Below, piece after piece: positions 6,707-12,877 of a stretch of 23,890 nt of DNA (the stretch's first letter is position 1; each line of letters opens with the position of its first letter). The DNA is from an uncultured Lachnospiraceae bacterium. Lineage in GTDB: Bacteria > Bacillota > Clostridia > Lachnospirales > Lachnospiraceae. Made by a program: the position numbers and the translations under genes. The notes under the pieces were generated by a model. It was not told where the DNA came from and did no database searches. It worked only from the letters and a program-made list of their open reading frames with translations. The stretch covers positions 1 to 23,890 of the forward strand of contig CARQVR010000052.1 of the NCBI GenBank assembly GCA_949051815.1, written 5' to 3'.

Positions 6707-7864
6707 ATGAACACAATCAGAATCGGCACAAGGGGAAGCAGGCTGGCTTTAAGGCAGGCGGCTCTCGTGCAGGCAGCGATAGCGGAGATTGACAGCAGCA
6801 TGAAGACGGAGCTTGTGATTCTTCAGACAAAAGGGGATCAGATGCAGGACAGACCCCTTCCGGCAATTGGAGACAAGGGTGTTTTTTCGCGGGAACTGGA
6901 GCAGGCGCTGCTTTCCGGGCGCGTGGATCTTGCGGTACACTCGGCTAAGGACTTACCCATGAGTCTTGCCATGGGACTGTCCATCGTGGCCGTTCTGCCA
7001 AGGGCCGATGTGCGGGATGTGCTCGTGGTGCCGCGGGGAGGAAGAATACCGCTTCCTGTTTTGGCAGAAGGAGGGGTAGGTGTTTACGGGAAATATGAGA
7101 TGGCACGGATAGAAGAGGGGATGACGTTAAGCCGTAAGATGCCAAAGGACAGCGGGCATGTCTTCCGGATCGGAACCGGAAGCAGACGGCGGCGGATACT
7201 TGCGGGAAGGGTCTGGGAGAATGTAGTCTGTGAGGAGATCCGCGGCAATGTGGATACCAGACTGAAAAAACTGCTGGAGGGACGCTATGACGGTATTCTG
7301 CTGGCGAAAGCGGGGCTGGACCGGCTGGGAACCGACTCTGACCGGGAGGAGACGTTTGACTTTTATCCCCTGTCCCCGGAGTTGTTTTCGCCTGCGGCCT
7401 GTCAGGGTATCATAGCGGTGGAGGCCGTACAGGGCTCCGTGACAGCCAGACTCTGTAAAAAGATTTCGGATGTGGAGACGGAGCTCTGTTATCTGATCGA
7501 GCGGGAAGCGCTGGCGCAGCTTTCGGCGGATTGCAGTGAGCCCGCGGCGGCATGGTGCAGGCGAACATCGTCGGTGCCGGAGGAGTACAGGTCGCTGACG
7601 CGGGGACTGGAGATATCGATGGTGCGGCAGATGGAACCCTCTGCCGTGCAGAAACTGGAGGCATCGTCGGTGGGGAGTCTGGAAGCGGCCTATGCGGCCA
7701 CACTGTATGGATCGGAAATGGCGTACCCGGAGGACAGTATACTGTTGGACGTTATGTACGCGGAAAATAAGGTGAGACTGATCGGTGCGGCCGAAGCGGC
7801 GGAGGGCGGAAGAATGGCGCGCCGGGCGGCAAAGATGGTCAAAAAGCAGACGGATTGGCTGTAG
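6707..7864 (+). CDS. hemC: Hydroxymethylbilane synthase (porphobilinogen deaminase), enlarged
   Basis: It polymerises four porphobilinogens into hydroxymethylbilane. Seen motifs: IRIGTRGSRLALRQA at the start, AVHSAKDLP with the catalytic Asp, RIGTGSRRR (normally GTSSLRR), EEIRGNVDTRL, YDGILLAKAGLDRLG. The dipyrromethane-binding Cys is C276 in ADCSEP. At 385 residues it is longer than the usual 300-320. About 33 extra residues lie between DVLVVPRGG and RIGTGSRRR, and about 40 after C276. The usual PxxGQG appears as PAACQG. The start at 6707 is chosen because homology begins there; ATG 6620, with GGAAGGTGG upstream, would add 29 residues translated through the G10 tract. The stop overlaps the next frame. 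Confidence 0.88.
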   Translation: MNTIRIGTRGSRLALRQAALVQAAIAEIDSSMKTELVILQTKGDQMQDRPLPAIGDKGVFSRELEQALLSGRVDLAVHSAKDLPMSLAMGLSIVAVLPRADVRDVLVVPRGGRIPLPVLAEGGVGVYGKYEMARIEEGMTLSRKMPKDSGHVFRIGTGSRRRRILAGRVWENVVCEEIRGNVDTRLKKLLEGRYDGILLAKAGLDRLGTDSDREETFDFYPLSPELFSPAACQGIIAVEAVQGSVTARLCKKISDVETELCYLIEREALAQLSADCSEPAAAWCRRTSSVPEEYRSLTRGLEISMVRQMEPSAVQKLEASSVGSLEAAYAATLYGSEMAYPEDSILLDVMYAENKVRLIGAAEAAEGGRMARRAAKMVKKQTDWL

Positions 7865-9537
7865 TGGCCCGGATGATGGAGGAAACGCAGGGATTGGGTT
7901 ACGGAAAAGTATATCTGACAGGCGGCGGCTGCGGCGATGCCGGTCTTGTGACGGTAAAGGCGGTAAAGGCGCTGCAAAGCTGTGATGCGGTGGTCTATGA
8001 CAGCCTGGTGTCCGGGGAATTGTTGCAGTGGACAAGGCCGGAATGCGAGAGAATTTATGTGGGAAAGCGGTACCGGCGTCACAGCAGGAAGCAGGATGAA
8101 ATCAACGCCCTTCTGGCGAAAATGGCGCGGGAGGGAAAAACCGTGGTGCGGTTAAAGGGCGGCGATCCCTATGTGTTTGGCAGAGGCGGGGAGGAGTTTA
8201 TGGCCCTGCTCGATGCAGGCATCTGCTGCGAGATCATTCCCGGCATCACATCGGCCATTGCGGTTCCTGCGGCGGCGGGCATTCCGGTTACCCACAGGGG
8301 GCTTTCGGACAGTGTGACGGTGGTGACGGGAACGGCGGCAAAGACAGAAGGAAAGGAAGCGTGCAGGCTGGATTTTCAGACACTGGCCCGGCTTAAGGGG
8401 ACCCTCGTGATCCTGATGGGGATGCATCGTCTGGCAGAAATCGTGGCGGGACTGCTTGGAGCCGGAAAGGATCCCGGTACGCCCTGCGCCATTATTATGG
8501 AAGGAACGACCGCAAGACAGCGGGTTTTGCGCGCGCCTCTCTCCGGACTTTACGAAAGAGCGGTGCAGCAGGCGTTTACCTCTCCGGCAGTGATCGTAGT
8601 CGGCGCGGTGGCAGCGCTTTCGCTTACGGCAGCAGAAGCGGGAGCCGGCGGAGGCGACAGGGAACCAGAGGCTTCTGACGGGCCGGTGGTGTCTGACAAA
8701 GAAGCAGAGACTTCTGACGGGCCGGTGGTGTCTGGCAGGACAGAGAAAGAAAGGCAGTGTATGCTGCCGCTTGCAGGAACCAGCGTCGGCGTGACCGGAA
8801 CGACCCGCTTTGCAGACAGGATGTCCGCCGCGCTTTTGGAAAAGGGCGCGGATGTCTGTGACATGAGTTTTATGGAGATCCGGCCCGCACAGGAATCGCT
8901 GCCGGACTTTTCGGACTGCGGCTGGCTTGTATTTACCAGTCCCAACGGGGTGAAGGTTTTTTTAGATAAAATGAGGAGAGAAGAGCGCGATCTGCGGAAG
9001 CTGTCCGGTCAGAAGATCGCGGTGATCGGTCCCGGCACGGCGGAAGCGTTTAAGGAAGCAGGGCTTTATCCGGACTATATGCCAAAGGTCTATGACGCGA
9101 AACACCTGGCACAGGGGCTTACAGATGTTATTGCACAGGAAACAGGTCAGGAAAGCACGGAAGCCCGTCCGGCTGTTTTCCTCCGCGCAAAACAGGGAAG
9201 CGGTATTCTGCCGCAGATATTTTCCGAGCGCGGCATCCCTTATACGGAGTATTCTCTCTATGAGCTGGGGGTGCGGGAGAACAAGAGGGACGCCGTGATC
9301 CGCAAGGAACCGGACTATATTGTTTTTGGCTCCGCCATGGGGGCAAGAGCTTATTTCCGGGGACTGGAGAAGAAGGGGATCCGGCATACAGGGAGCCGCT
9401 ATGTCTGCATCGGAGAATGGTGCGCAAAGGAAGTGCGGCGCTATGTGAATACGCAGCCGCTGGTGGCGGAGGAAGCCTGTGTGGACGCGGTTGTATCGTG
9501 TCTGTGCAGGGAGGAAGTGCGAGGGAAGGAACTTTGA
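7855..9537 (+). CDS. cobA-hemD: Fused uroporphyrinogen-III C-methyltransferase / uroporphyrinogen-III synthase
   Basis: This is a bifunctional 560-residue protein. The methyltransferase half (about 10-255) shows VYLTGGGCGDAGLVTVKA, YDSLVSGELL, VVRLKGGDPYVFGRGGEE (about 97-114), PGITSAIAVPAAAGIPVTHRG and LVILMGMHRL. It makes precorrin-2 from uroporphyrinogen III and S-adenosylmethionine. The synthase half (about 304-555) has VGVTGTTRFADRM, LVFTSPNGVKVFL, KIAVIGPGTAEAF and DYIVFGSAMGARAYF. It cyclises hydroxymethylbilane to uroporphyrinogen III. A linker with a 13-residue tandem repeat joins them. The fusion is common in Clostridia. The start is uncertain: TTG 7855 overlaps hemC, and GTG 7864 and ATG 7873 are alternatives without a clear ribosome site. 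Confidence 0.92.
   Translation: MAVVARMMEETQGLGYGKVYLTGGGCGDAGLVTVKAVKALQSCDAVVYDSLVSGELLQWTRPECERIYVGKRYRRHSRKQDEINALLAKMAREGKTVVRLKGGDPYVFGRGGEEFMALLDAGICCEIIPGITSAIAVPAAAGIPVTHRGLSDSVTVVTGTAAKTEGKEACRLDFQTLARLKGTLVILMGMHRLAEIVAGLLGAGKDPGTPCAIIMEGTTARQRVLRAPLSGLYERAVQQAFTSPAVIVVGAVAALSLTAAEAGAGGGDREPEASDGPVVSDKEAETSDGPVVSGRTEKERQCMLPLAGTSVGVTGTTRFADRMSAALLEKGADVCDMSFMEIRPAQESLPDFSDCGWLVFTSPNGVKVFLDKMRREERDLRKLSGQKIAVIGPGTAEAFKEAGLYPDYMPKVYDAKHLAQGLTDVIAQETGQESTEARPAVFLRAKQGSGILPQIFSERGIPYTEYSLYELGVRENKRDAVIRKEPDYIVFGSAMGARAYFRGLEKKGIRHTGSRYVCIGEWCAKEVRRYVNTQPLVAEEACVDAVVSCLCREEVRGKEL
8672..8734 (+). repeat. 39-bp tandem repeat in the cobA-hemD linker
   Basis: A 24-bp block beginning CTTCTGACGGGCCGG occurs identically at 8672-8695 and 8711-8734, a period of 39 bp. 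It encodes SDGPVVS twice with a 13-residue period, between the two enzymatic domains. Unit copy number could vary without breaking the frame. Confidence 0.85.
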
Positions 9538-9704
9538 CGGGCAGGCAGGGAGCCGCTTCAGGGAGGCAGCATGACATGAAAGGAGGATCCGGGTCTGTTG
9601 TTACGGGCGAAGAGAAGCGACGGCCACGGGGATCGGCAGAAATGCCCTGTCCATGTACAGGCGGCGGAGATTTCATGCGATGAGAAAGGAAAGAAGGAAA
9701 AATC

Positions 9705-10670
9705 ATGTACCGGTTCAGAAGATTGAGAAGGGACGGGAGAATCCGCTCTATGATGCAGGAGACCAGACTGCATCCGAAAGATCTGATTTATCCCATATTT
9801 GTCATAGAAGGGGAGCAGATTAAGAATCCCGTGGATTCCATGCCGGGGGTCTTTCAGTATTCCGTTGACCGGCTGGACGAGGTGCTTGGGCAGGTGAAAG
9901 AGGCGGATATCGGGGGCGTCATGCTTTTCGGGATTCCGGCCCACAAAGATCCGCAGGGAAGTCAGGCCTATGCGCGGGACGGCGTCACCCAGAGGGCCGT
10001 CCGCTATATCAGGGAGAAGTACCCGGAAATATACATTGTAGCGGATGTGTGCCTTTGTGAATACACTTCCCACGGCCATTGCGGGATGGTGTGCGGGGAG
10101 GAGGTTCTTAACGATGAGACGCTGCCATATCTGGTAAAGATGGCGGTGAGTCTTGCGGAGGCAGGTGCGGACATGGTGGCGCCCTCAGATATGATGGACG
10201 GCCGGGTGGGGGCCATACGGGAAGGACTGGATCTGGCGGGCTTTACCCAGACGCCGGTTATGGCGTACAGCGCGAAATTTGCCTCCGCCTACTACGGGCC
10301 TTTCCGGGACGCAGCCCACTCTGCGCCGGGATTCGGGGACCGCAAAAGCTATCAGATGGACTGCGCGAACGGGCAGGAGGCGCTGCGGGAAATCCGGGCC
10401 GACATAGAGGAGGGGGCGGACATTGTGATGGTGAAACCGGCCCTTGCCTATCTGGATGTCCTTAAGGAGGCGGCGCTCACGTTCGACATGCCCCTTGCGG
10501 TGTACAACGTGAGCGGAGAGTATGCCATGGTGAAGGCGGCTGCCGCCAACGGATGGATTGACGAGAGAAGGATCGTGTCTGAAAATCTCACGGCTATGAA
10601 GCGGGCGGGCGCGAAGCTCATCATTACCTATCATGCGCTGGAGGTCATCGCATGGGAGAAGGAGCGGTAA
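9705..10670 (+). CDS. hemB: Porphobilinogen synthase (delta-aminolevulinic acid dehydratase)
   Basis: It condenses two 5-aminolevulinates to porphobilinogen. The 321-residue length is normal. DVCLCEYTSHGHCG supplies the zinc cysteines C116, C118 and C126, so this is the zinc-dependent type. The Schiff-base lysines are K191 in AYSAKFASAYYGPFR and K244 in VMVKPALAYLD. SDMMDGRVGAIR is also typical. The ATG is preceded by an AAGGAAAGAAGG purine tract. A 167-bp gap after cobA-hemD holds no convincing gene or terminator, so it is probably still in the operon. Confidence 0.96.
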   Translation: MYRFRRLRRDGRIRSMMQETRLHPKDLIYPIFVIEGEQIKNPVDSMPGVFQYSVDRLDEVLGQVKEADIGGVMLFGIPAHKDPQGSQAYARDGVTQRAVRYIREKYPEIYIVADVCLCEYTSHGHCGMVCGEEVLNDETLPYLVKMAVSLAEAGADMVAPSDMMDGRVGAIREGLDLAGFTQTPVMAYSAKFASAYYGPFRDAAHSAPGFGDRKSYQMDCANGQEALREIRADIEEGADIVMVKPALAYLDVLKEAALTFDMPLAVYNVSGEYAMVKAAAANGWIDERRIVSENLTAMKRAGAKLIITYHALEVIAWEKER

Positions 10671-10703
10671 CAGGGCGTTCTCCGCAGGCGTTTGGAGGAT
10701 AAG

Positions 10704-12044
10704 ATGGAAAACGTAAAATCAGAACAGCTTTTTAACAGGGCGAAACGGAGAATCCCCGGCGGGGTCAATTCTCCGGTGCGGGCGTTCGGTCCGGTGGGGG
10801 GACACCCCTTTTTCGTGGAGCGGGCGCAGGGACCGTGGCTTTTTGATGCGGACGGACACCGGTATCTGGACTATGTCTGCTCTTGGGGGCCGGGCATTCT
10901 GGGACATGCGCACCCGCAGGTGGTGGAGGCGGTGCAGAGAGCCTGTGCGGGCGGGCTTACTTTCGGCGCACCCACAGCGGGGGAAGTGGAGCTTGCGGAA
11001 CTGATAAATGCCTGCGTGCCCGATGTGGAGATGGTGCGGCTGGTCAGCTCCGGGACGGAGGCGGTGATGAGCGCCGTGCGCGTGGCGAGAGGCTTTACGG
11101 GCAGGGAGAAGATCATCAAGTTTGCGGGAAATTACCACGGTCATTCCGACGGCCTGCTCGTGAAAGCCGGTTCCGGGCTGATGACCCGGTCGGAGCCGGA
11201 CAGCGCGGGTGTACCGGCGGGATACGCGGCGGACACTTTGACGGCGGTCTATAATGACGGGGAATCCGTGCGTGCGCTGCTGGAGGAAAATTACGGTCAG
11301 GTGGCGGCGGTGGTGGTGGAGCCGGTGGCGGCCAACATGGGCGTGGTGCCGCCGGAAAAAGGGTTTCTGGAGGCTTTGCGCCGCATGACAAAAGAACATG
11401 GCGCGCTACTGCTTTTTGACGAGGTGATCACGGGCTTCCGGCTGGGGCTTGGAGGCGCGTCGGCGTACACCGGCGTTCACGCCGATTTGTACACATTCGG
11501 AAAGATTGTGGGCGGCGGGATGCCGCTGGCGGCCTACGGCGGCAGGCGGGATATTATGTTCTGCGTCGCACCATTGGGCGCGGTCTATCAGGCGGGGACG
11601 CTTTCGGGGAATCCGGTTGCGGTGGCGGCGGGCATTGCTACGCTGAAAATCCTGATGGATGATACGGGAATCTATGAGAGGATCGACAGGCGGGCGCAGA
11701 CGCTCTCGGAGGCTTACCGGAAGGCGGGGCTTGTGGTGAACAGGGCAGGCTCGCTGCTGTCGGCATTTTTCATGCCCGACCGGGATGTCTGCGGCGGGGA
11801 AACCGTTTCCGGCGTGGCGGGTGAAGAACAGGAACGGCGAAAACAGGCGCGGCAGGTGGAAAATTACGGGGACGCCTGCCGGTGCGACAGAAAGGCGTTT
11901 GCGGATTATTTCAACCGTATGCTGGCTCATGGCATTTATGTGGCGCCCTCCCCCTTTGAGGCGATGTTTGTGTCGGACGCCCATTCCGATGGGCTGATCG
12001 AAAAGACCTGCGAAGCCGTGGCTGCGTGCGTCAGGGGCGGCTGA
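10704..12044 (+). CDS. hemL: Glutamate-1-semialdehyde 2,1-aminomutase
   Basis: This PLP enzyme converts glutamate-1-semialdehyde to 5-aminolevulinate, the substrate of HemB. The start ATG 10704 has GGAGG at 10694-10698. Motifs: RRIPGGVNSPVRAF, SSGTEAVMSAVRVARGFTGR, KFAGNYHGHSDGLLVKAGSG, LLFDEVITGFR, and the PLP lysine K267 in TFGKIVGGGMP. At 446 residues it is about 20 longer than usual. The excess is a polar insertion (GGETVSGVAGEEQERRKQAR) just before VENYGDA, where relatives have a short PVTNYEDA-type loop. It lies 33 nt after hemB and completes the set needed to make uroporphyrinogen III. Confidence 0.96.
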   Translation: MENVKSEQLFNRAKRRIPGGVNSPVRAFGPVGGHPFFVERAQGPWLFDADGHRYLDYVCSWGPGILGHAHPQVVEAVQRACAGGLTFGAPTAGEVELAELINACVPDVEMVRLVSSGTEAVMSAVRVARGFTGREKIIKFAGNYHGHSDGLLVKAGSGLMTRSEPDSAGVPAGYAADTLTAVYNDGESVRALLEENYGQVAAVVVEPVAANMGVVPPEKGFLEALRRMTKEHGALLLFDEVITGFRLGLGGASAYTGVHADLYTFGKIVGGGMPLAAYGGRRDIMFCVAPLGAVYQAGTLSGNPVAVAAGIATLKILMDDTGIYERIDRRAQTLSEAYRKAGLVVNRAGSLLSAFFMPDRDVCGGETVSGVAGEEQERRKQARQVENYGDACRCDRKAFADYFNRMLAHGIYVAPSPFEAMFVSDAHSDGLIEKTCEAVAACVRGG

Positions 12045-12072
12045 TATATGGCAGGCGGGCTTTTTATGCGCA

Positions 12073-12152
12073 GACCCGTGCAGAGGAAGTATGCCGCTAA
12101 GGCGGCGCACGGGTCGCGCGGCGGGCAGGGGAAGATGGCGCTTCCCTGCCCG
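12073..12152 (+). other. Two strong stem-loops after hemL
   Basis: The first is GACCCGTGC (12073-12081) with GCACGGGTC (12107-12115), 9 bp. The second is CGGGCAGGGGAAG (12122-12134) with CTTCCCTGCCCG (12141-12152), 12 bp with one bulged G and a 6-nt loop. Neither is followed by a T-run. They may end or stabilise the 3' end of the operon transcript. No database family was recognised. Confidence 0.6.
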
Positions 12153-12231
12153 ATTGTGAAAACAGCGATGCGTACAAAATACAGTGCGGGTGCAGAGGGT
12201 AACTGCCGGAGGGGAAAGTCTGTGTATGCGG

Positions 12232-12260
12232 TTGCGTGAAAGACAGGATTGGAATATAGT
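12232..12260 (+). promoter_or_regulatory. Promoter of the small Cys/His protein gene
   Basis: TTGCGT (12232-12237), 17 nt, TATAGT (12255-12260). The predicted start near 12267 leaves only a 12-nt leader that begins at the AGGAGG ribosome site. Confidence 0.6.
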
Positions 12261-12278
12261 AGATAAGGAGGATAATAA

Positions 12279-12473
12279 ATGGGTGAAATTGATGACGTGA
12301 TTCAGATGCTGGATAATCTGACGCAGGACGGTGTCAGCCGGATTAAGGTGGAAACTTCGGAGGCGCTTTCCGGGGGAGAACAGAAAAAGGCGTACCATCA
12401 CGGACGCTGCGATGTGGGCAGTCCCTTTGCCACGGGGAAGTTGTTTGACGCGCAGGATCCGGACTGCGGATAA
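12279..12473 (+). CDS. Small protein of unknown function with HHGRCDVGSP motif
   Basis: The 64-residue frame has an excellent AAGGAGG (12264-12270) and a good promoter, so it is very probably translated. The N-terminal half, MGEIDDVIQMLDNLTQDG, is a predicted amphipathic helix. A polar stretch follows, then YHHGRCDVGSPFATG (about 39-53) and a DPDCG end. Two histidines and two cysteines could bind metal or take part in thiol chemistry. There is no signal peptide or membrane segment. It follows the siroheme operon on the same strand, but separated by 234 bp with hairpins. I recall similar small clostridial proteins with a CDVGSP-type tail but cannot name a family. No function is assigned. Confidence 0.75.
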   Translation: MGEIDDVIQMLDNLTQDGVSRIKVETSEALSGGEQKKAYHHGRCDVGSPFATGKLFDAQDPDCG

Positions 12474-12502
12474 AAAATGGACCCATGTCCGCCGGTCGAA
12501 AA

Positions 12503-12671
12503 GATTTGCCGTTACAATTCACACCCACGCCAGATTTCGTACTGATTTACGATTATTCAGTGTGAATTGCAACGATGATGCACACAAAATGCCCAAAAAC
12601 CGGCATTTTGGCGCTGGCTCCGACACCATGCAGCAAGTGCATGGTGCGGGTGTGAAAAGTAACGATTTGCC
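12503..12671. mobile_element. MITE-like element with inverted ends and 8-bp target duplication
   Basis: The element spans 12511-12663 (153 bp). Its ends GTTACAATTCACACCC (12511-12526) and GGGTGTGAAAAGTAAC (12648-12663) are inverted repeats of 16 bp with two mismatches. The octamer GATTTGCC lies immediately outside each end (12503-12510 and 12664-12671), as a target-site duplication would. Inside are hairpins CAAAATGCC/GGCATTTTG (12585-12593/12602-12610) and CACCATGCA/TGCATGGTG (12624-12632/12638-12646). A second inverted copy of the left end lies at 12560-12573 (GTGTGAATTGCAAC). There is no open frame for a transposase, so it would be moved in trans. The parent family is not assigned. Confidence 0.7.
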
Positions 12672-12701
12672 CGAAAGTGGTATAAGGATTGATTTAAATG
12701 A

Positions 12702-12730
12702 TTGAAATAAAATAGCGGTTATGCTACAAT
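12702..12730 (+). promoter_or_regulatory. SigA-type promoter of the chemoreceptor gene
   Basis: TTGAAA (12702-12707), 17 nt, TACAAT (12725-12730). It predicts a start near 12737 and a 140-nt leader. It lies 30 bp beyond the MITE-like element. Confidence 0.7.
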
Positions 12731-12766
12731 TTATTCGTATGATTTCGGCTTTGTTCATTTATGGGA

Positions 12767-12837
12767 GGATAACTCCGTCACAGCTATGTTGCCATAAGAA
12801 AGCTGGAGTTTTGCTATCCGTAAATTTTACAGATAGC
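12767..12837 (+). promoter_or_regulatory. Structured 5' leader with competing hairpins
   Basis: Hairpin A stacks GGATA/TATCC (12767-12771/12815-12819), ACTCC/GGAGT (12772-12776/12805-12809) and AGCT/AGCT (12782-12785/12801-12804). Hairpin D uses GCTATC/GATAGC (12813-12818/12832-12837), extended by GTAA/TTAC (12820-12823/12827-12830). Both need bases 12815-12818, so they exclude each other. This is the geometry of a regulatory RNA switch. No known riboswitch class was recognised, and the 25-bp palindrome of hairpin D could instead be a protein operator. Confidence 0.45.
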
Positions 12838-12877
12838 CGATGTACATAAACATTACATGATTAAAGGAGAAGTGGAG

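Noticed and set aside
9576..9683. 35-codon frame with a CPC motif between cobA-hemD and hemB
   Set aside because: No ribosome site at a usable distance and no recognisable similarity. It is likely leftover spacer sequence.
12180..12230. Cobalamin-riboswitch-like string near GGGTAACTGCCGGAGGGGAAAG
   Set aside because: Only a loose resemblance. The B12 box and the surrounding stems are missing.
12048..12239. 63-codon frame directly after hemL
   Set aside because: There is no proper ribosome site, it spans the two strong hairpins, and its basic low-complexity sequence looks noncoding.
11406..12401. Minus-strand open frame of 331 codons across hemL and beyond
   Set aside because: It is antisense to hemL and crosses the small gene at 12279. 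Composition is unlike a real protein and there is no promoter or ribosome site.
12740..12840. c-di-GMP (GEMM) riboswitch in the chemoreceptor leader
   Set aside because: The conserved GEMM core and tetraloop-receptor sequences are not present, although competing hairpins are.
12821..12842. Sigma-28 (motility) promoter before the chemoreceptor, TAAA...GCCGATGT
   Set aside because: The spacing is 12 nt instead of about 15-16, and a better SigA-type promoter lies upstream at 12702-12730.
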